NCBI GenBank assembly: GCA_031280275.1
Contig: JAITGX010000038.1
Coordinates: 1-50,073, forward strand
From: Synergistaceae bacterium
GTDB lineage: Bacteria; Synergistota; Synergistia; Synergistales; Aminobacteriaceae
Direction: 5' to 3'
DNA: 50,073 nucleotides
Of this stretch, positions 1-8,989 are shown one piece after another. The translations under genes were made by a program, and so were the position numbers. The first letter of the stretch is position 1. Every line of letters begins with the position of its first letter. The notes below the pieces were generated by a model. The model worked only from the letters and a program-made list of their open reading frames with translations. It was not told where the DNA came from and did no database searches.

Positions 1-249
1 AAACCACGGTTCGCTTTCTCCTTTTGCCCAAGCCGCGGAAAAACTGAGATTTCTCAACCCTCGGCCGAAATTGATACTTCGATCGAAAAGCATTGCTTTG
101 CCTGCACGCAGACCCAGCAGCCTAGGTGTTATACGCTTGCTTCCCCATTGCAGAACCTGATTGGCTTTAATCCGAATGCGCCGTTCCCAGCCAAAAGAAG
201 AAAGAGTACACATGAGCTTACGGTTTACAAATCCTCTGTTAGAATTCAG
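1..249 (-). pseudogene. transposase remnant (IS4-like DDE family), cut by window edge
   Basis: An open minus-strand frame runs from the window edge to a stop at 250-252. Read from its 5' side it gives residues such as NRGFVNRKLM, then FGWERRIRIKANQVLQW, and ends at the edge with EPWF. This resembles the middle of IS4-type DDE transposases: the 'aDRGF' segment around the second catalytic Asp, then 'GWhwRIRiK', then the 'epWfl' strand. The Asp expected before RGF reads Asn, and nothing recognisable precedes it, so the 5' part is lost. Only the part inside the window can be judged. The family assignment is from pattern memory, not a search; the fragment could belong to a related DDE group. Confidence 0.55.
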
Positions 250-339
250 TTATGGAGGAAGATGGCCCGCAATTTGTATGTCAACGAATCGCCATACAAT
301 TTGTGATAAACTGTTTTCGTAACAAAGGCTTTGCGTCTA

Positions 340-437
340 TTAAGGAAGCGCTGATTAAGTCCTTTGTGGGGCCTTGCCCCACCCCCCGCTTAGGGGCCCA
401 AGGCCCCTAAGAACCCCATTAAATTAGTACTTCCTTA
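340..437 (+). repeat. dispersed palindromic repeat, copy 1 (complete)
   Basis: This copy shows the whole repeat design. The left arm is TTAAGGAAGCGCTGATTAA. Next come a first hairpin (GGGGCC-TT-GCCCC), the spacer CCGCTTAGGGG, and a second hairpin built on AGGGGCC/GGCCCCT. The right arm TTAGTACTTCCTTA is the imperfect inverted complement of the left. It lies just upstream of carA, so it probably sits in the carA leader or promoter region. There is no coding capacity. Confidence 0.9.
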
Positions 438-486
438 ACTGAACGTCTTGAACGTCAAAATAACGTCAGGAAAGGATTTCGATTTT

Positions 487-1605
487 ATGGCCAGCAATGC
501 GAGCCACGACAGAAGCACCCCGCTTCGGGCAGCTTTGGTTCTGGAAGACGGCCCCTCTTTCGAGGGATACTCTTTTGGGCATGAGGGCCCCGCCGCGGGA
601 GAGGTGGTCTTCAATACCTCCATGGTGGGCTACCCGGAGAGCCTCACCGACCCCTCTTACGCGGGGCAGATTCTCACGGCCACCTATCCCCTGGTGGGCA
701 ACTACGGCGTGCCGCCCACCACTCAGAAAGACGGGGTGCACGACTACTACGAATCGGAAAAAATCCACGTCATGGGACTGATCATCTCCTCCTATTCCGC
801 CGCGTACAGCCACTGGAACGCGACGAAAAGCCTGGGCGGCTGGCTGAAGGAGCACAAGGTTCCCGGCCTTCACGGCGTGGACACCCGCGAGCTGACGAAG
901 TTTTTGCGCGAGCGCGGGGCCATGAACGGAAAGATCGTCTTCGGCTCCCCTGATGAAATACCTTTCGACGACCCATCGCGGCGTAACCTGGTGGCGGAGG
1001 CCAGTTGCAAGGAGGTTATCCGCTACGGCGAGGAGGGGCAAAAGCGGGTGATACTGGTGGACTGCGGCGTGAAACACAACATTATTCGGTGCTTTTTGAG
1101 GCGGGGCGTTCAGGTCATTCGTGTGCCCTGGGACCATAACTTTAACGCGCTGGAATGGGACGGGCTTTTCATATCTAACGGCCCCGGAGACCCAGCCCTC
1201 TGCGGCCCAGCTATCGAAAATCTGCGGGCTGCGCTCAAGGGGGACAAGCCGATTTTCGGTATCTGCATGGGAAACCAACTATTGGCGCTGGCGGCGGGCG
1301 CCAAGACCTACAAACTGAAGTACGGTCATCGCAGTCACAACCAACCGGTGCGGCAGGTCGGAACGGAGAGGTGTTTCGTCACCTCCCAGAACCACGGGTA
1401 TGCCGTGGACACGGCCACGCTCCCGAAGGACTGGGAGTCCCTTTTTATCAACATGAACGACGGCACCAACGAAGGTATCCGCCATAAAACGAAGCCGTTT
1501 TTCTCAGCCCAGTTTCACCCGGAGGCGTCCAGCGGTCCTACCGACACGGAGTTTCTGTTCGACCGCTTCATGGAGGCGATGGAGGACAACAGAGGGCTCG
1601 CGTGA
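487..1605 (+). CDS. carA: carbamoyl-phosphate synthase small (glutaminase) subunit
   Basis: Glutamine amidotransferase subunit that hydrolyses glutamine and channels ammonia to CarB for carbamoyl phosphate, the entry to pyrimidine and arginine synthesis. The 372-residue product has the CarA N-terminal domain (about 12-145, with the GYPESLTDPSY signature) and a class-I amidotransferase domain (about 187-365). The nucleophile is C260 in FGICMGNQ and the partners are H344 and E346 in AQFHPEAS. The usual GH after the nucleophile loop is GN here, as in some other CarA proteins. I prefer ATG 487 to a TTG at 448 because AGGAAAGGA (468-476) sits 10 bases upstream. No carB follows; the next gene is a peptidase, so carB must lie elsewhere. 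Confidence 0.95.
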   Translation: MASNASHDRSTPLRAALVLEDGPSFEGYSFGHEGPAAGEVVFNTSMVGYPESLTDPSYAGQILTATYPLVGNYGVPPTTQKDGVHDYYESEKIHVMGLIISSYSAAYSHWNATKSLGGWLKEHKVPGLHGVDTRELTKFLRERGAMNGKIVFGSPDEIPFDDPSRRNLVAEASCKEVIRYGEEGQKRVILVDCGVKHNIIRCFLRRGVQVIRVPWDHNFNALEWDGLFISNGPGDPALCGPAIENLRAALKGDKPIFGICMGNQLLALAAGAKTYKLKYGHRSHNQPVRQVGTERCFVTSQNHGYAVDTATLPKDWESLFINMNDGTNEGIRHKTKPFFSAQFHPEASSGPTDTEFLFDRFMEAMEDNRGLA

Positions 1606-1645
1606 CCGTTTAACCTGACAGAGATTTAAAAGGAGGGTGCATGTT

Positions 1646-2824
1646 ATGGTGGAGACCATGCGGGAAGAAACGTTTCACTTCATTGACGCGAAACGAGATG
1701 AAATGCTGGCGCTGTGGGAGAAGCTGGTCAACATGGAAAGCGGAACCCTCTCTAAAGAGGACGTGGATAAGGTGGCGGAGTTCTTGAGGGAGACGGCGGA
1801 GTCCTTTGGCGCGCGGGCGCGCGTTCTGGAGTTTCCGGACGCGGGCAGCGGGCTCGTGGCGGACTTCGGTACTCCTGCGGACAAGCCCCATGTCTGTTTT
1901 CTGGGGCACTTCGACACGGTTTTTCCTAGAGGGACGGTCAAGCGGCGTCCCTTCAAGGTGGAGGACGGCAGGGCTTACGGTCCTGGCGTGCTTGACATGA
2001 AGGGCGGAATTGTGGTTCAGCTTTACGCGGCCAGGGCTCTGGTAAGCGCGGGGTACTCCGATAGGCAGATTCGCGTCGTCTTGGCGGGGGACGAGGAGAC
2101 GGGACACCCGAAGTCGGACATGCCCCGCGTGTTCGAAGAGCAGTGCGCGGGGGCGCGGGCCGCCTTTAACTTCGAGACGGGCGACGTCAGCGGAGAGCTG
2201 GTTGTGGGGCGCAAGGGAACGGCCGCCTACGATATAGCGGTGCGAGGAGTCTCCGTTCACGCCGGGCGCGAGCCGGAAAAAGGACGCAGCGCGATCCTGG
2301 AAATGGCGCACAAGATCATCGCCGTTCAGTCGCTGACGGATTACGAAAAGGGCATCACCTTCAACGTGGGAACCATTAAAGGGGGAACGGTTCGCAACGC
2401 CGTGCCCGATCACGCGGAGATCGAGGTTGACGTTCGCGTGATGGAGCCCAGCCAGTTCGATTACGTGGATAGGGAAATTTCCGACATCGTCTCGCGGCGG
2501 CACGTCGAGGGAACCACGGCGACGTGCGTGCAGAAGGCGGGCATCATGCCGATGCCGCGCACGCGGGACAGCGAAAAACTTTTCGACCTGGTCCGCCGCG
2601 TTTCCGAAGAACTGGGTTTCCAGACTCCAAGCCCCATCGTCTCGGGCGGCGGCTCCGACTCCGCCTATTCCGTCAAGGCGGGGATTCCTACGGTTGATCA
2701 GATGGGGGTGAAGGGGCAGTGGAACCACTCCGATCGGGAATACGCGGTGGTCGAAACCCTTTTTGAAAGGAGCAAACTCGCGAGCGCCTGCGTCCTGGCG
2801 CTGGATTCAAAAGGCGCTGATTAA
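1646..2824 (+). CDS. M20-family metallopeptidase (glutamate carboxypeptidase-like)
   Basis: Predicted cytosolic di-zinc amidohydrolase/exopeptidase of the M20/ArgE/CPG2 group, 392 residues. The metal-site motifs are in order: H88-x-D90 in LGHFDTV, D117 in GVLDMKGG, E150-E151 in GDEETGH, an acidic residue near 177-180 in FETGD, and H361 in WNHSDREY. The middle (about 185-300) is the lid/dimerisation domain with SVHAG and GGTVRNAVP. AGGAGGG at 1631-1637 favours ATG 1646 over GTG 1637. The last codons and the stop lie inside a truncated repeat copy, so the C-terminal tail may be repeat-derived. Substrate cannot be told from sequence; N-acyl amino acids, folate-like glutamates and peptides are all possible. 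Confidence 0.85.
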   Translation: MVETMREETFHFIDAKRDEMLALWEKLVNMESGTLSKEDVDKVAEFLRETAESFGARARVLEFPDAGSGLVADFGTPADKPHVCFLGHFDTVFPRGTVKRRPFKVEDGRAYGPGVLDMKGGIVVQLYAARALVSAGYSDRQIRVVLAGDEETGHPKSDMPRVFEEQCAGARAAFNFETGDVSGELVVGRKGTAAYDIAVRGVSVHAGREPEKGRSAILEMAHKIIAVQSLTDYEKGITFNVGTIKGGTVRNAVPDHAEIEVDVRVMEPSQFDYVDREISDIVSRRHVEGTTATCVQKAGIMPMPRTRDSEKLFDLVRRVSEELGFQTPSPIVSGGGSDSAYSVKAGIPTVDQMGVKGQWNHSDREYAVVETLFERSKLASACVLALDSKGAD

Positions 2825-2862
2825 GCCCTTATGGGGCTGGAGTCCCACGCCCCGCTAAGGAA
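2810..2862 (+). repeat. dispersed palindromic repeat, copy 2 (left half only, overlaps a stop codon)
   Basis: Left arm GGCGCTGATTAAG, first hairpin (GGGGCTGGAGTCCC, decayed) and the CCCGCTAAGG spacer are present. The copy then ends at the centre of the consensus. The GATTAA of the arm supplies the last codon and TAA stop of the M20 peptidase gene. The following 160 bases to rpiB-upp show no gene. Confidence 0.75.
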
Positions 2863-3025
2863 TATGCACCCTCTCCTCATCGGTCATAGACGCTCAACTC
2901 TTGCGGCATGATGACGTGTCTGTCCTGCCCTCATGATAATCGAAGCCGATTGTCACGCGAAGGCTATTCTACGCAGGGCAAGTTGGTGATATGATTTTAA
3001 CGAAAATTAGGGAGGTGCTTGAAGA

Positions 3026-4099
3026 ATGATCGTTGCGGTGGGGTGCGACCACGCGGGCTTTGTTTTGAGGCTCGCCGTGCTGGGTTATTTCAAGGGCAGG
3101 GCGGAGGTGCTGGACTGCGGGGTGTTCACGGCGGAGCCGACGGACTACCCGGACATAGCGCTGAAGGTCGCGGCGGCCGTCTCGGAGGGGCGGGCGGGCG
3201 CGGGCGTCCTTATGTGCGGGACGGGCATAGGCATGGCCCTGGCTGCCAATAAGGTGAAGGGCGTGCGCGCCGCTTCGTGCTTCGACGCGGAAACCGCGCG
3301 GTTGGCCAAAGCCCACAACAACCTCAACGTCCTCTGCCTGGGAGGGCGCTTTCTCTCCCACGATCAGGTTCTTACCATCTTAGATGCCTGGTACGGCACG
3401 TCCTTCGAGGGCGGGCGTCATTTGACGCGCCTCAACAAAATAGCTGCAGCGGAAACGTCCACGTTTTTCTCGGACGGCGTCGTCATCTTCAACCACCCTT
3501 TAATGCACCACAAAATGACTATTATTCGCGACAAAAACACCAGTGTCAAGGAGTTTCGGGAACTGGTTCAGGAGATGGCGGGGCTCATGGTCTACGAGAT
3601 CACGCGGAACCTGCCCCTGTCGGAAACCCGTGTGGAGACGCCCATAGCGTCCGCGACGACCCTGACCCTAACGGGTAAAAAGCTGGCTGTCGTTCCCGTG
3701 CTGCGGGCAGGGCTGGGAATGGTGGAGGGTATCCTGCATCTCGTTCCCAACGCCAAGGTTGGGCACATTGGCCTTTATCGCGACCCCACCACTCTGGAGC
3801 CCGTGGAGTACTATTGCAAACTGCCCCAGGACATCGGGGAGCGCGAGACCTTCGTCACGGATCCGACGCTGGCCACAGGGGGAACAGCCACGGCAGCTCT
3901 TTCCCTGATCAAAGCGCAGGGCGGGCGAAAAATATCCCTGGTGTGCCTGGCGGCAGCCCCCGAAGGGATCAAGAGGGTTCGTGAGGTGCACCCCGACGTG
4001 AGGATTTTTATCGCCGCGCTGGACCCCGGCCTGAACGATCACGGCTACATCGTGCCGGGTCTTGGCGACGCCGGAGACAGGCTCTTCGGCTCGAAATGA
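3026..4099 (+). CDS. fusion: ribose-5-phosphate isomerase B + uracil phosphoribosyltransferase
   Basis: A two-domain enzyme of 357 residues. Residues 1-140 are RpiB: GCDHAGF near the start, C64 in [30 protein letters not shown] at 96-108. It interconverts ribose 5-phosphate and ribulose 5-phosphate. Residues 150-357 are uracil phosphoribosyltransferase: [19 protein letters not shown], the PRPP loop [10 protein letters not shown] (278-287) and the C-terminal GDAGDRLFG. It makes UMP from uracil and PRPP. The pairing is logical because ribose 5-phosphate is the precursor of PRPP. Both active sites look intact. The start has GGAGG 11 bases upstream. It overlaps the next gene by ATGA, opening a long tight gene run. 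Confidence 0.92.
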   Translation: MIVAVGCDHAGFVLRLAVLGYFKGRAEVLDCGVFTAEPTDYPDIALKVAAAVSEGRAGAGVLMCGTGIGMALAANKVKGVRAASCFDAETARLAKAHNNLNVLCLGGRFLSHDQVLTILDAWYGTSFEGGRHLTRLNKIAAAETSTFFSDGVVIFNHPLMHHKMTIIRDKNTSVKEFRELVQEMAGLMVYEITRNLPLSETRVETPIASATTLTLTGKKLAVVPVLRAGLGMVEGILHLVPNAKVGHIGLYRDPTTLEPVEYYCKLPQDIGERETFVTDPTLATGGTATAALSLIKAQGGRKISLVCLAAAPEGIKRVREVHPDVRIFIAALDPGLNDHGYIVPGLGDAGDRLFGSK

Positions 4100-5025
4100 G
4101 CCAGGATTCCCTTACTATGGACGTTCAACTGACTCTGACGGGGCTCATCGGCTTTTTCTGGGGCGGGTTCATGACGCCCATCGCCATCCGGCTCGCCCGC
4201 GATTACCAGATCATGGATCACCCCGATCCACGAAAGATACACAAGGACCTCACCCCCAGAGGCGCAGGTCTGGCCCTGTGGGGGGGCTACCTCCTTTGGG
4301 CGCTGTATGCCGTCCCCGACTTCGACGGGCTCCGCTACAGCGCCACAGCTGCGACGTTGGTTTTTTTCTGCGGCTACATGGACGACATGAAATCCCTGAG
4401 CCCTTTCCTGCGCTTGGCGGTGCACCTTTACGCCGCGTACCTGGTTGTCTCGCCCCTGCCCCTGCCGTTTTTCAGCCGCGTCCTATGCTTTCTCTGGATA
4501 GCGGGAACCACCAGCGCCTACAATCTTATCGACGGGGTCAACGGGCTCTGCATTTCTATCTTCATCGCCTCGGCCTTGGCTCTCTGCTTCGTGGGAAACG
4601 TCTCCTTCGGCGCCGCTGGGGCTTCCATGGCCCTGGGGGTGCTGTGTTGGAACTTCCCAATGGCCCAGACCTTCCTAGGTGACGGAGGAAGCACCCTTTT
4701 GGGTTTCCTGTTCGCCGCGCACTTCATCTCCGCCGCGGCCCCGGTACTGGCCAAAGTAGGGCCTCACGAACTCATCCTCCTGCTCTTGGCCTTTGGGGGC
4801 GTTCCCGTCCTGGACACCCTGGCGGCGTTCAGCAGGAGGATCATAAATGGAAAGTCGCCCTTTTATCCCGATCGGGGACACCTTCACCACAAGCTTATGG
4901 AGCTGACGCGCTCCCCCTTCTGGGCCGTGACCTGCCTGTTCTTGCTGCACGTCCTTTTCCTCGCTGGCGGCACGGCGGTGTACACCAGGCTCGAAGTCCT
5001 GGTAAAGACGGGGCTGCGTCCGTGA
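4096..5025 (+). CDS. undecaprenyl-phosphate sugar-1-phosphate transferase (WecA/TagO/MraY superfamily)
   Basis: Polytopic membrane enzyme, 309 residues, that transfers a sugar 1-phosphate (probably GlcNAc-1-P) from its UDP form to a polyprenyl phosphate carrier, starting a surface glycan. Signature motifs are in order: [10 protein letters not shown] and TPRGAG near 41-57, D96-D97 in [20 protein letters not shown] (143-151), FLGDGGS with D196, and the HLHH motif with RGHLHHKLM near 275. About ten hydrophobic segments are evident. The start overlaps the previous stop (ATGA); ATG 4117 is an alternative. The next gene, UDP-GlcNAc 2-epimerase, supports a WecA/TagO-like role in envelope polysaccharide. 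Real MraY is less likely because murA, not mur ligases, is nearby. Confidence 0.85.
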   Translation: MSQDSLTMDVQLTLTGLIGFFWGGFMTPIAIRLARDYQIMDHPDPRKIHKDLTPRGAGLALWGGYLLWALYAVPDFDGLRYSATAATLVFFCGYMDDMKSLSPFLRLAVHLYAAYLVVSPLPLPFFSRVLCFLWIAGTTSAYNLIDGVNGLCISIFIASALALCFVGNVSFGAAGASMALGVLCWNFPMAQTFLGDGGSTLLGFLFAAHFISAAAPVLAKVGPHELILLLLAFGGVPVLDTLAAFSRRIINGKSPFYPDRGHLHHKLMELTRSPFWAVTCLFLLHVLFLAGGTAVYTRLEVLVKTGLRP

Positions 5026-6143
5026 CGCACCAAGGGGGGAAAATCAAGGTTGCCTGTGTGGTGGGGACGCGTCCGGAGGCCATCAAGATGGCTCCGCTGG
5101 TTTTGGCCCTAAGGAGTGACCCCGCTTTCGAGGCGCGGGTGTTGGCCAGCGGACAGCACGCGGACATGCTGATCCAGGCGTTGGCCCACTTCGGCGTCGA
5201 GCCCGACGCAAACTTGAACGTCATGCGGGAGCGACAGACGCTGGACCACGTCACCACCGCCGTGCTGAAGGGCGTGGGGGACTGGTTGGACGCGAATCCC
5301 CAAGAATTGCTGCTGGTTCATGGAGACACCACGACGGCCCTGGCCGCTGCCCTTGCCGGCTTTTACAGGAAAACGCCCGTGGGTCACGTGGAGGCGGGGC
5401 TTCGCAGCCGCGACATGGCCCACCCCTTTCCTGAGGAGGCAAACCGGGTTCTCACCGACCGTCTCGCCTCGCTCCACTTCGCGCCGACCCCGCTGGCAGC
5501 GGAAAACCTGAGGGCGGAGGGTATCGGGGAAGAAGGGATCTTCGTGACGGGCAATACGGTTATCGACGCGCTTTTTTGGACTTTGGCGCGGCTCCGTGAG
5601 CCGGAGGTCCTGAACAGGTTCCCGGAGGATGCACCGCTGGTTCTCCTCACCGCCCACAGGCGGGAGTCCTGGGGGAAACCTCTGGAGGATATCTGCACTG
5701 CCGTGAGGGGTCTTTCAGAGAGACACCCTGAACTCCGCTTTCTCGTCCCGCTCCACAAAAACCCCCAGGTGCGAGACACGATGACGGAGGCCCTGAGGGA
5801 CTGTTCCGGCGTCACGTTCACAGAACCGCTGGACTATCCGGCTTTCGTGGCGGCCATGAACCGCAGCCTCTTTATTATGAGCGACAGCGGCGGCGTGCAG
5901 GAGGAAGCGTCAGCGCTGAAAAAGCCGCTCCTGATCCTCCGCGAGGTCTCCGAGCGCCCGGAGGCTCTTGATTCGGGGACGGGAGTGCTGGTGGGCACCA
6001 GCCGAGTTCGTATCGAAAGGGAGGCGAACCGCCTCTTAGAGGACGCTCTCTACCGGAAGTCCTTCGCGGAGCGGACCTGTCCCTTTGGTGACGGAAACGC
6101 CGCGGCGCGAATCGCCGCTATCATATTTCGGCTTAAACAATAA
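5022..6143 (+). CDS. wecB: UDP-N-acetylglucosamine 2-epimerase (non-hydrolysing)
   Basis: Cytosolic epimerase, 373 residues, interconverting UDP-GlcNAc and UDP-ManNAc for surface polysaccharides. Motifs: GTRPEAIKMAPL (residues 13-24), HGDTTTALA, GHVEAGLRS with the following HPFPEEANR, GNTVIDAL, LTAHRRES, and the nucleotide-binding SDSGGVQEEA with REVSERPE and GTGVLVG near the C-terminus. Length is typical. It starts with GTG in a 4-base overlap (GTGA) with the preceding transferase gene, so the two are translationally coupled and probably act in the same pathway. Confidence 0.94.
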   Translation: MTHQGGKIKVACVVGTRPEAIKMAPLVLALRSDPAFEARVLASGQHADMLIQALAHFGVEPDANLNVMRERQTLDHVTTAVLKGVGDWLDANPQELLLVHGDTTTALAAALAGFYRKTPVGHVEAGLRSRDMAHPFPEEANRVLTDRLASLHFAPTPLAAENLRAEGIGEEGIFVTGNTVIDALFWTLARLREPEVLNRFPEDAPLVLLTAHRRESWGKPLEDICTAVRGLSERHPELRFLVPLHKNPQVRDTMTEALRDCSGVTFTEPLDYPAFVAAMNRSLFIMSDSGGVQEEASALKKPLLILREVSERPEALDSGTGVLVGTSRVRIEREANRLLEDALYRKSFAERTCPFGDGNAAARIAAIIFRLKQ

Positions 6144-6181
6144 AAACCAGGATGCAATTATAGGGATATAGGCGGGATAAT

Positions 6182-7462
6182 ATGGACAGTATGAGGATCA
6201 AGGGCGGGAAGCCGCTCAAAGGGAAGGTGCGAACTCAAGGAGCCAAAAACGCGGCTCTGCCGGTGATGGCCTCCTGCCTGCTCCTGAAGGGGCAGAAGAT
6301 GGTGTTGAACAACGTCCCCAGCTTGCAGGACGTGGAGACGATGATCGCCCTGCTGGAGACCCTAGGCGTCTCCGTGGGACGGGAGGGGAGCAGGCTCTCC
6401 TTTGACGTGCCCGAGGAGGTGTCCTGGGAGGCCCCGGAGCCCCTGGTGCGCATGATGAGGGCCTCGTCTCTGGTACTGGGGCCGCTGTTAGCCCGGTGCG
6501 GGCGCGCCGTTCTCCCTCTGCCGGGCGGCTGTTCCATAGGGAGCCGCCCTATTGATCTTCACCTGAAAGGTCTGGTGCAGATGGGCGCGAAGGTAGAGAT
6601 ACGGAACGGCTTCGTTCACGCGCAGGCGGAACAGCTTCGAGGCCGCCGGATATACCTGGACTTCCCTTCCGTGGGGGCCACGGAGAACCTGATGATGGCT
6701 GCGGCCTTTGCTAAGGGCGAGACCATCGTGGAAAACACCGCTCGAGAGCCGGAGATCGAGAACTTGGCCAAGACGCTGCGGGCCATGGGCGTGCAGGTGG
6801 ACACCGAGGGAGCGGGCTGTATCCGCATCAAGGGGTCGGGAGAAGCGCGGGACTGCGTGGAGCGCGTCATTCCCGACAGGATAGAGGCCTGCACCTATCT
6901 TCTGGCTGGAGTTATGACAGGCGGAGAAATTACGGTGGAGGACGTGGTTCTCGAACACATCGACGCCCTCCTGGCGAAATTGGAGGAGGCTGGGGCGTCT
7001 TTTTCGGTGGGAAAGGACGCGGCGACGGGAGAGAAATCCGTTACGATTTACCCCGTCAAGAAACTGAAGCCCCTTTCGGTGAGGACCATGCCCTTCCCCG
7101 GTTTTCCCACGGACCTTCAGCCGCAGATGGCCGCGGCCCTGACGCTTTCCGGCGGGGTAAGTTTGGTGGAGGAAAGCGTCTTTCAGGCGCGGTTTCTGTA
7201 CGCCGCGGAGCTTAACCGCATGGGGGCGGACATCAAGATCAAGGGAGACACCGCTGTCATCAAAGGGGTAGAGAAGCTGGGGGGGGCTTCGGTGAAGGCC
7301 ACCGACCTCCGCGCCGGGGCGGCCCTGATTCTGGCGGGTCTGGCGGCGGAAAATGAGACCCGGGTGGAGAACATGGAGCACGTGCTGCGCGGTTACGAAT
7401 CCGTCGACGCGAAGCTGCGGGCCTTGGGAGCCGAAGCGGCCTTCGAGGCTGACCCAGAGTAA
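6182..7462 (+). CDS. murA: UDP-N-acetylglucosamine 1-carboxyvinyltransferase
   Basis: First committed step of peptidoglycan synthesis: enolpyruvyl transfer from PEP to UDP-GlcNAc in the cytosol. The 426-residue protein has K22-N23 in QGAKNAALP and the catalytic loop LPLPGGCSIGSRPIDLH with C117. The Cys is the residue alkylated by fosfomycin in other MurA enzymes, so natural resistance by Cys-to-Asp change is not indicated. Later motifs include GATENLMMAA, PDRIEACTYL, PFPGFPTDLQPQ and DLRAGAALILAGL. The start lies 38 bases after wecB with a weak Shine-Dalgarno (GGCGGGA). It continues the envelope-precursor run. Confidence 0.96.
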   Translation: MDSMRIKGGKPLKGKVRTQGAKNAALPVMASCLLLKGQKMVLNNVPSLQDVETMIALLETLGVSVGREGSRLSFDVPEEVSWEAPEPLVRMMRASSLVLGPLLARCGRAVLPLPGGCSIGSRPIDLHLKGLVQMGAKVEIRNGFVHAQAEQLRGRRIYLDFPSVGATENLMMAAAFAKGETIVENTAREPEIENLAKTLRAMGVQVDTEGAGCIRIKGSGEARDCVERVIPDRIEACTYLLAGVMTGGEITVEDVVLEHIDALLAKLEEAGASFSVGKDAATGEKSVTIYPVKKLKPLSVRTMPFPGFPTDLQPQMAAALTLSGGVSLVEESVFQARFLYAAELNRMGADIKIKGDTAVIKGVEKLGGASVKATDLRAGAALILAGLAAENETRVENMEHVLRGYESVDAKLRALGAEAAFEADPE

Positions 7463-7474
7463 CGGGAAAAGGCA

Positions 7475-8335
7475 ATGGAAAGGACGGGAAAAGCGGGGGC
7501 GAAGAACAAGGAGCCTGCCTCGCTCTCAAAAGTGGGGGTCGTGGCGTTCGTGGGCGCGGCGGGGACGGGCAAGAGCCAAAGAGCCTCTCAAGTGGCGCGC
7601 CAGTACGGAATTGATTTCGTCATTGATGATGGACTGCTGGTTTCCAAGGGACGGATCATGGCGGGCAAGAGCGCCAAGTCCGAAAAAAACCTGGTGCGGG
7701 CCATACGCCGGGCACTTTTCGAGGAACCACGGCACCAACAGGAGGTTGTGAATTTTCTGGTCGCCCACGCGCCTTGCAGGGTGCTGGTCATCGCCACGTC
7801 GGACTCTATGATGGGGAAGATCGTGGAGCGCCTGGGTCTGCCTCAGCCCGAAAAAGTTGTGGACATCGCCGAGGTCGCTTCCCGCGAGGACATCAGCAAC
7901 GCTTTAAAAGAGAGGCGTGAGAAAAAACAGCACGTGGTTCCCGTCTCCCGCACCCAGATACAGCGCAACTTCGCTGGAAAGCTGGTCGATCAACTGAAGG
8001 ACCTCTTCAAGAAGGACAGGCTGGACGAGACTCGCACGGTGGTAAAGCCGCCCTTCAGCTTTGACGGCCATGTAACCATTGATCCTGAGGCCATCCGGGA
8101 CATGATCCGCCGGCTGATAGCGCCTGGAGGCTACGTTCAGCAGGCGCGAGAACTCACCGTGGTTCCCGACGGGGACGGTCTGAACGTCAACCTGGTGGTG
8201 GATATCCGAGTGGGGGACAGCAACGCGCTCTACGTGGCCCGGCTCCTGCAAAGAAGGCTCTACATGGGCTTGAGCTTTTTCACGGGAATGGAGGTCAAAA
8301 AGGTGAACATCACCATCAATGAGGTTGTTTTGTAA
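7475..8335 (+). CDS. P-loop NTPase fused to an Asp23/Gls24-like domain
   Basis: A 286-residue protein that I cannot name. Residues 20-120 hold a P-loop (GAAGTGKS, 27-34), an acidic strand DFVIDDGLL and a hydrophobic strand RVLVIATSD, consistent with a small kinase/NTPase fold. Residues 120-190 are charged and probably linking. Residues 195-286 (FDGHVTIDPEAIRDMI... GLNVNLVVDIRVGD... VKKVNITINEVVL) have the strand-helix pattern of Asp23/Gls24 'alkaline shock' proteins. It lies 12 bases after murA and just before udg and cdsA, so it is in the envelope/housekeeping run. The domain call for the C-terminal half is from pattern only. Function unknown; a cell-envelope or stress-sensing role is conceivable. 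Confidence 0.7.
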   Translation: MERTGKAGAKNKEPASLSKVGVVAFVGAAGTGKSQRASQVARQYGIDFVIDDGLLVSKGRIMAGKSAKSEKNLVRAIRRALFEEPRHQQEVVNFLVAHAPCRVLVIATSDSMMGKIVERLGLPQPEKVVDIAEVASREDISNALKERREKKQHVVPVSRTQIQRNFAGKLVDQLKDLFKKDRLDETRTVVKPPFSFDGHVTIDPEAIRDMIRRLIAPGGYVQQARELTVVPDGDGLNVNLVVDIRVGDSNALYVARLLQRRLYMGLSFFTGMEVKKVNITINEVVL

Positions 8336-8344
8336 GTTCAGGGC

Positions 8345-8989
8345 ATGGGGTATGAAATTATGGAAGACAACCTGACGGAAAAACGGGCCGCCGCTTGGGC
8401 GGAATTGAAGGCGCGCGTGCAGGCCTGCGCCCGGTGCGGGCTTGCCGCCACGCGCACGAATGTCGTGTTCGGGCAGGGCTCCGTGAACACACCCCTGATG
8501 TTTGTGGGGGAAGGACCCGGCGAGGACGAGGACAAACAGGGCCTGGCCTTCGTGGGCAGGGCGGGGCAGCTTTTGACAAAGATCCTCTCTGCGGGGGGTA
8601 TATCTCGGAGCGAGGTCTTCATCGCCAACGTGGTGAAGTGCCGCCCACCCAACAACCGCGTCCCGGAAGCGGAGGAAATGATGCTGTGCGGGGATTTTCT
8701 GGAGGCGCAGCTTCTTCTGCTGAGACCGAAAATCCTTGTGTGTCTGGGCAACACGCCGACGAAGTGGATTTTGAAGACGACGGCAGGGATAACGACGCTT
8801 CGGGGACGCTGGTTTGAGTGGCGCGGTATCGACGTTTTCCCGATGTACCACCCCAGCTACCTCCTGCGCGATGATTCTCGGAGAAAGGGCAGTCCCAAGG
8901 ACCAGACCTGGCAGGATATTCAGTCTCTTAAGGAGCGCCTGGAGCAGCACAGGAGAGAAGAAGGAGCGGCAAATGGATGCGGTGCGTAA
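8345..8989 (+). CDS. family-4 uracil-DNA glycosylase (4Fe-4S)
   Basis: Removes uracil from DNA in base-excision repair. The product of up to 214 residues has the family-4 set: VGEGPGEDEDKQGLAFVGRAGQLL (about 54-77), VKCRPPNNRVPEAEE (98-111) and PMYHPSYLLR. Four cysteines fit the [4Fe-4S] ligand pattern: C28 and C31 (CARC), C99 and C115. The start may instead be ATG 8360, which has GGGG about 9 bases upstream. The 3' end overlaps the cdsA start by 17 bases. The C-terminal tail is charged and unremarkable. Confidence 0.92.
   Translation: MGYEIMEDNLTEKRAAAWAELKARVQACARCGLAATRTNVVFGQGSVNTPLMFVGEGPGEDEDKQGLAFVGRAGQLLTKILSAGGISRSEVFIANVVKCRPPNNRVPEAEEMMLCGDFLEAQLLLLRPKILVCLGNTPTKWILKTTAGITTLRGRWFEWRGIDVFPMYHPSYLLRDDSRRKGSPKDQTWQDIQSLKERLEQHRREEGAANGCGA

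Noticed and set aside
466-1278. Long minus-strand frame opposite carA
   Set aside because: It is the shadow of a high-GC gene with third-position GC bias; the plus strand encodes intact CarA motifs and there is no ribosome-binding site for the antisense frame.
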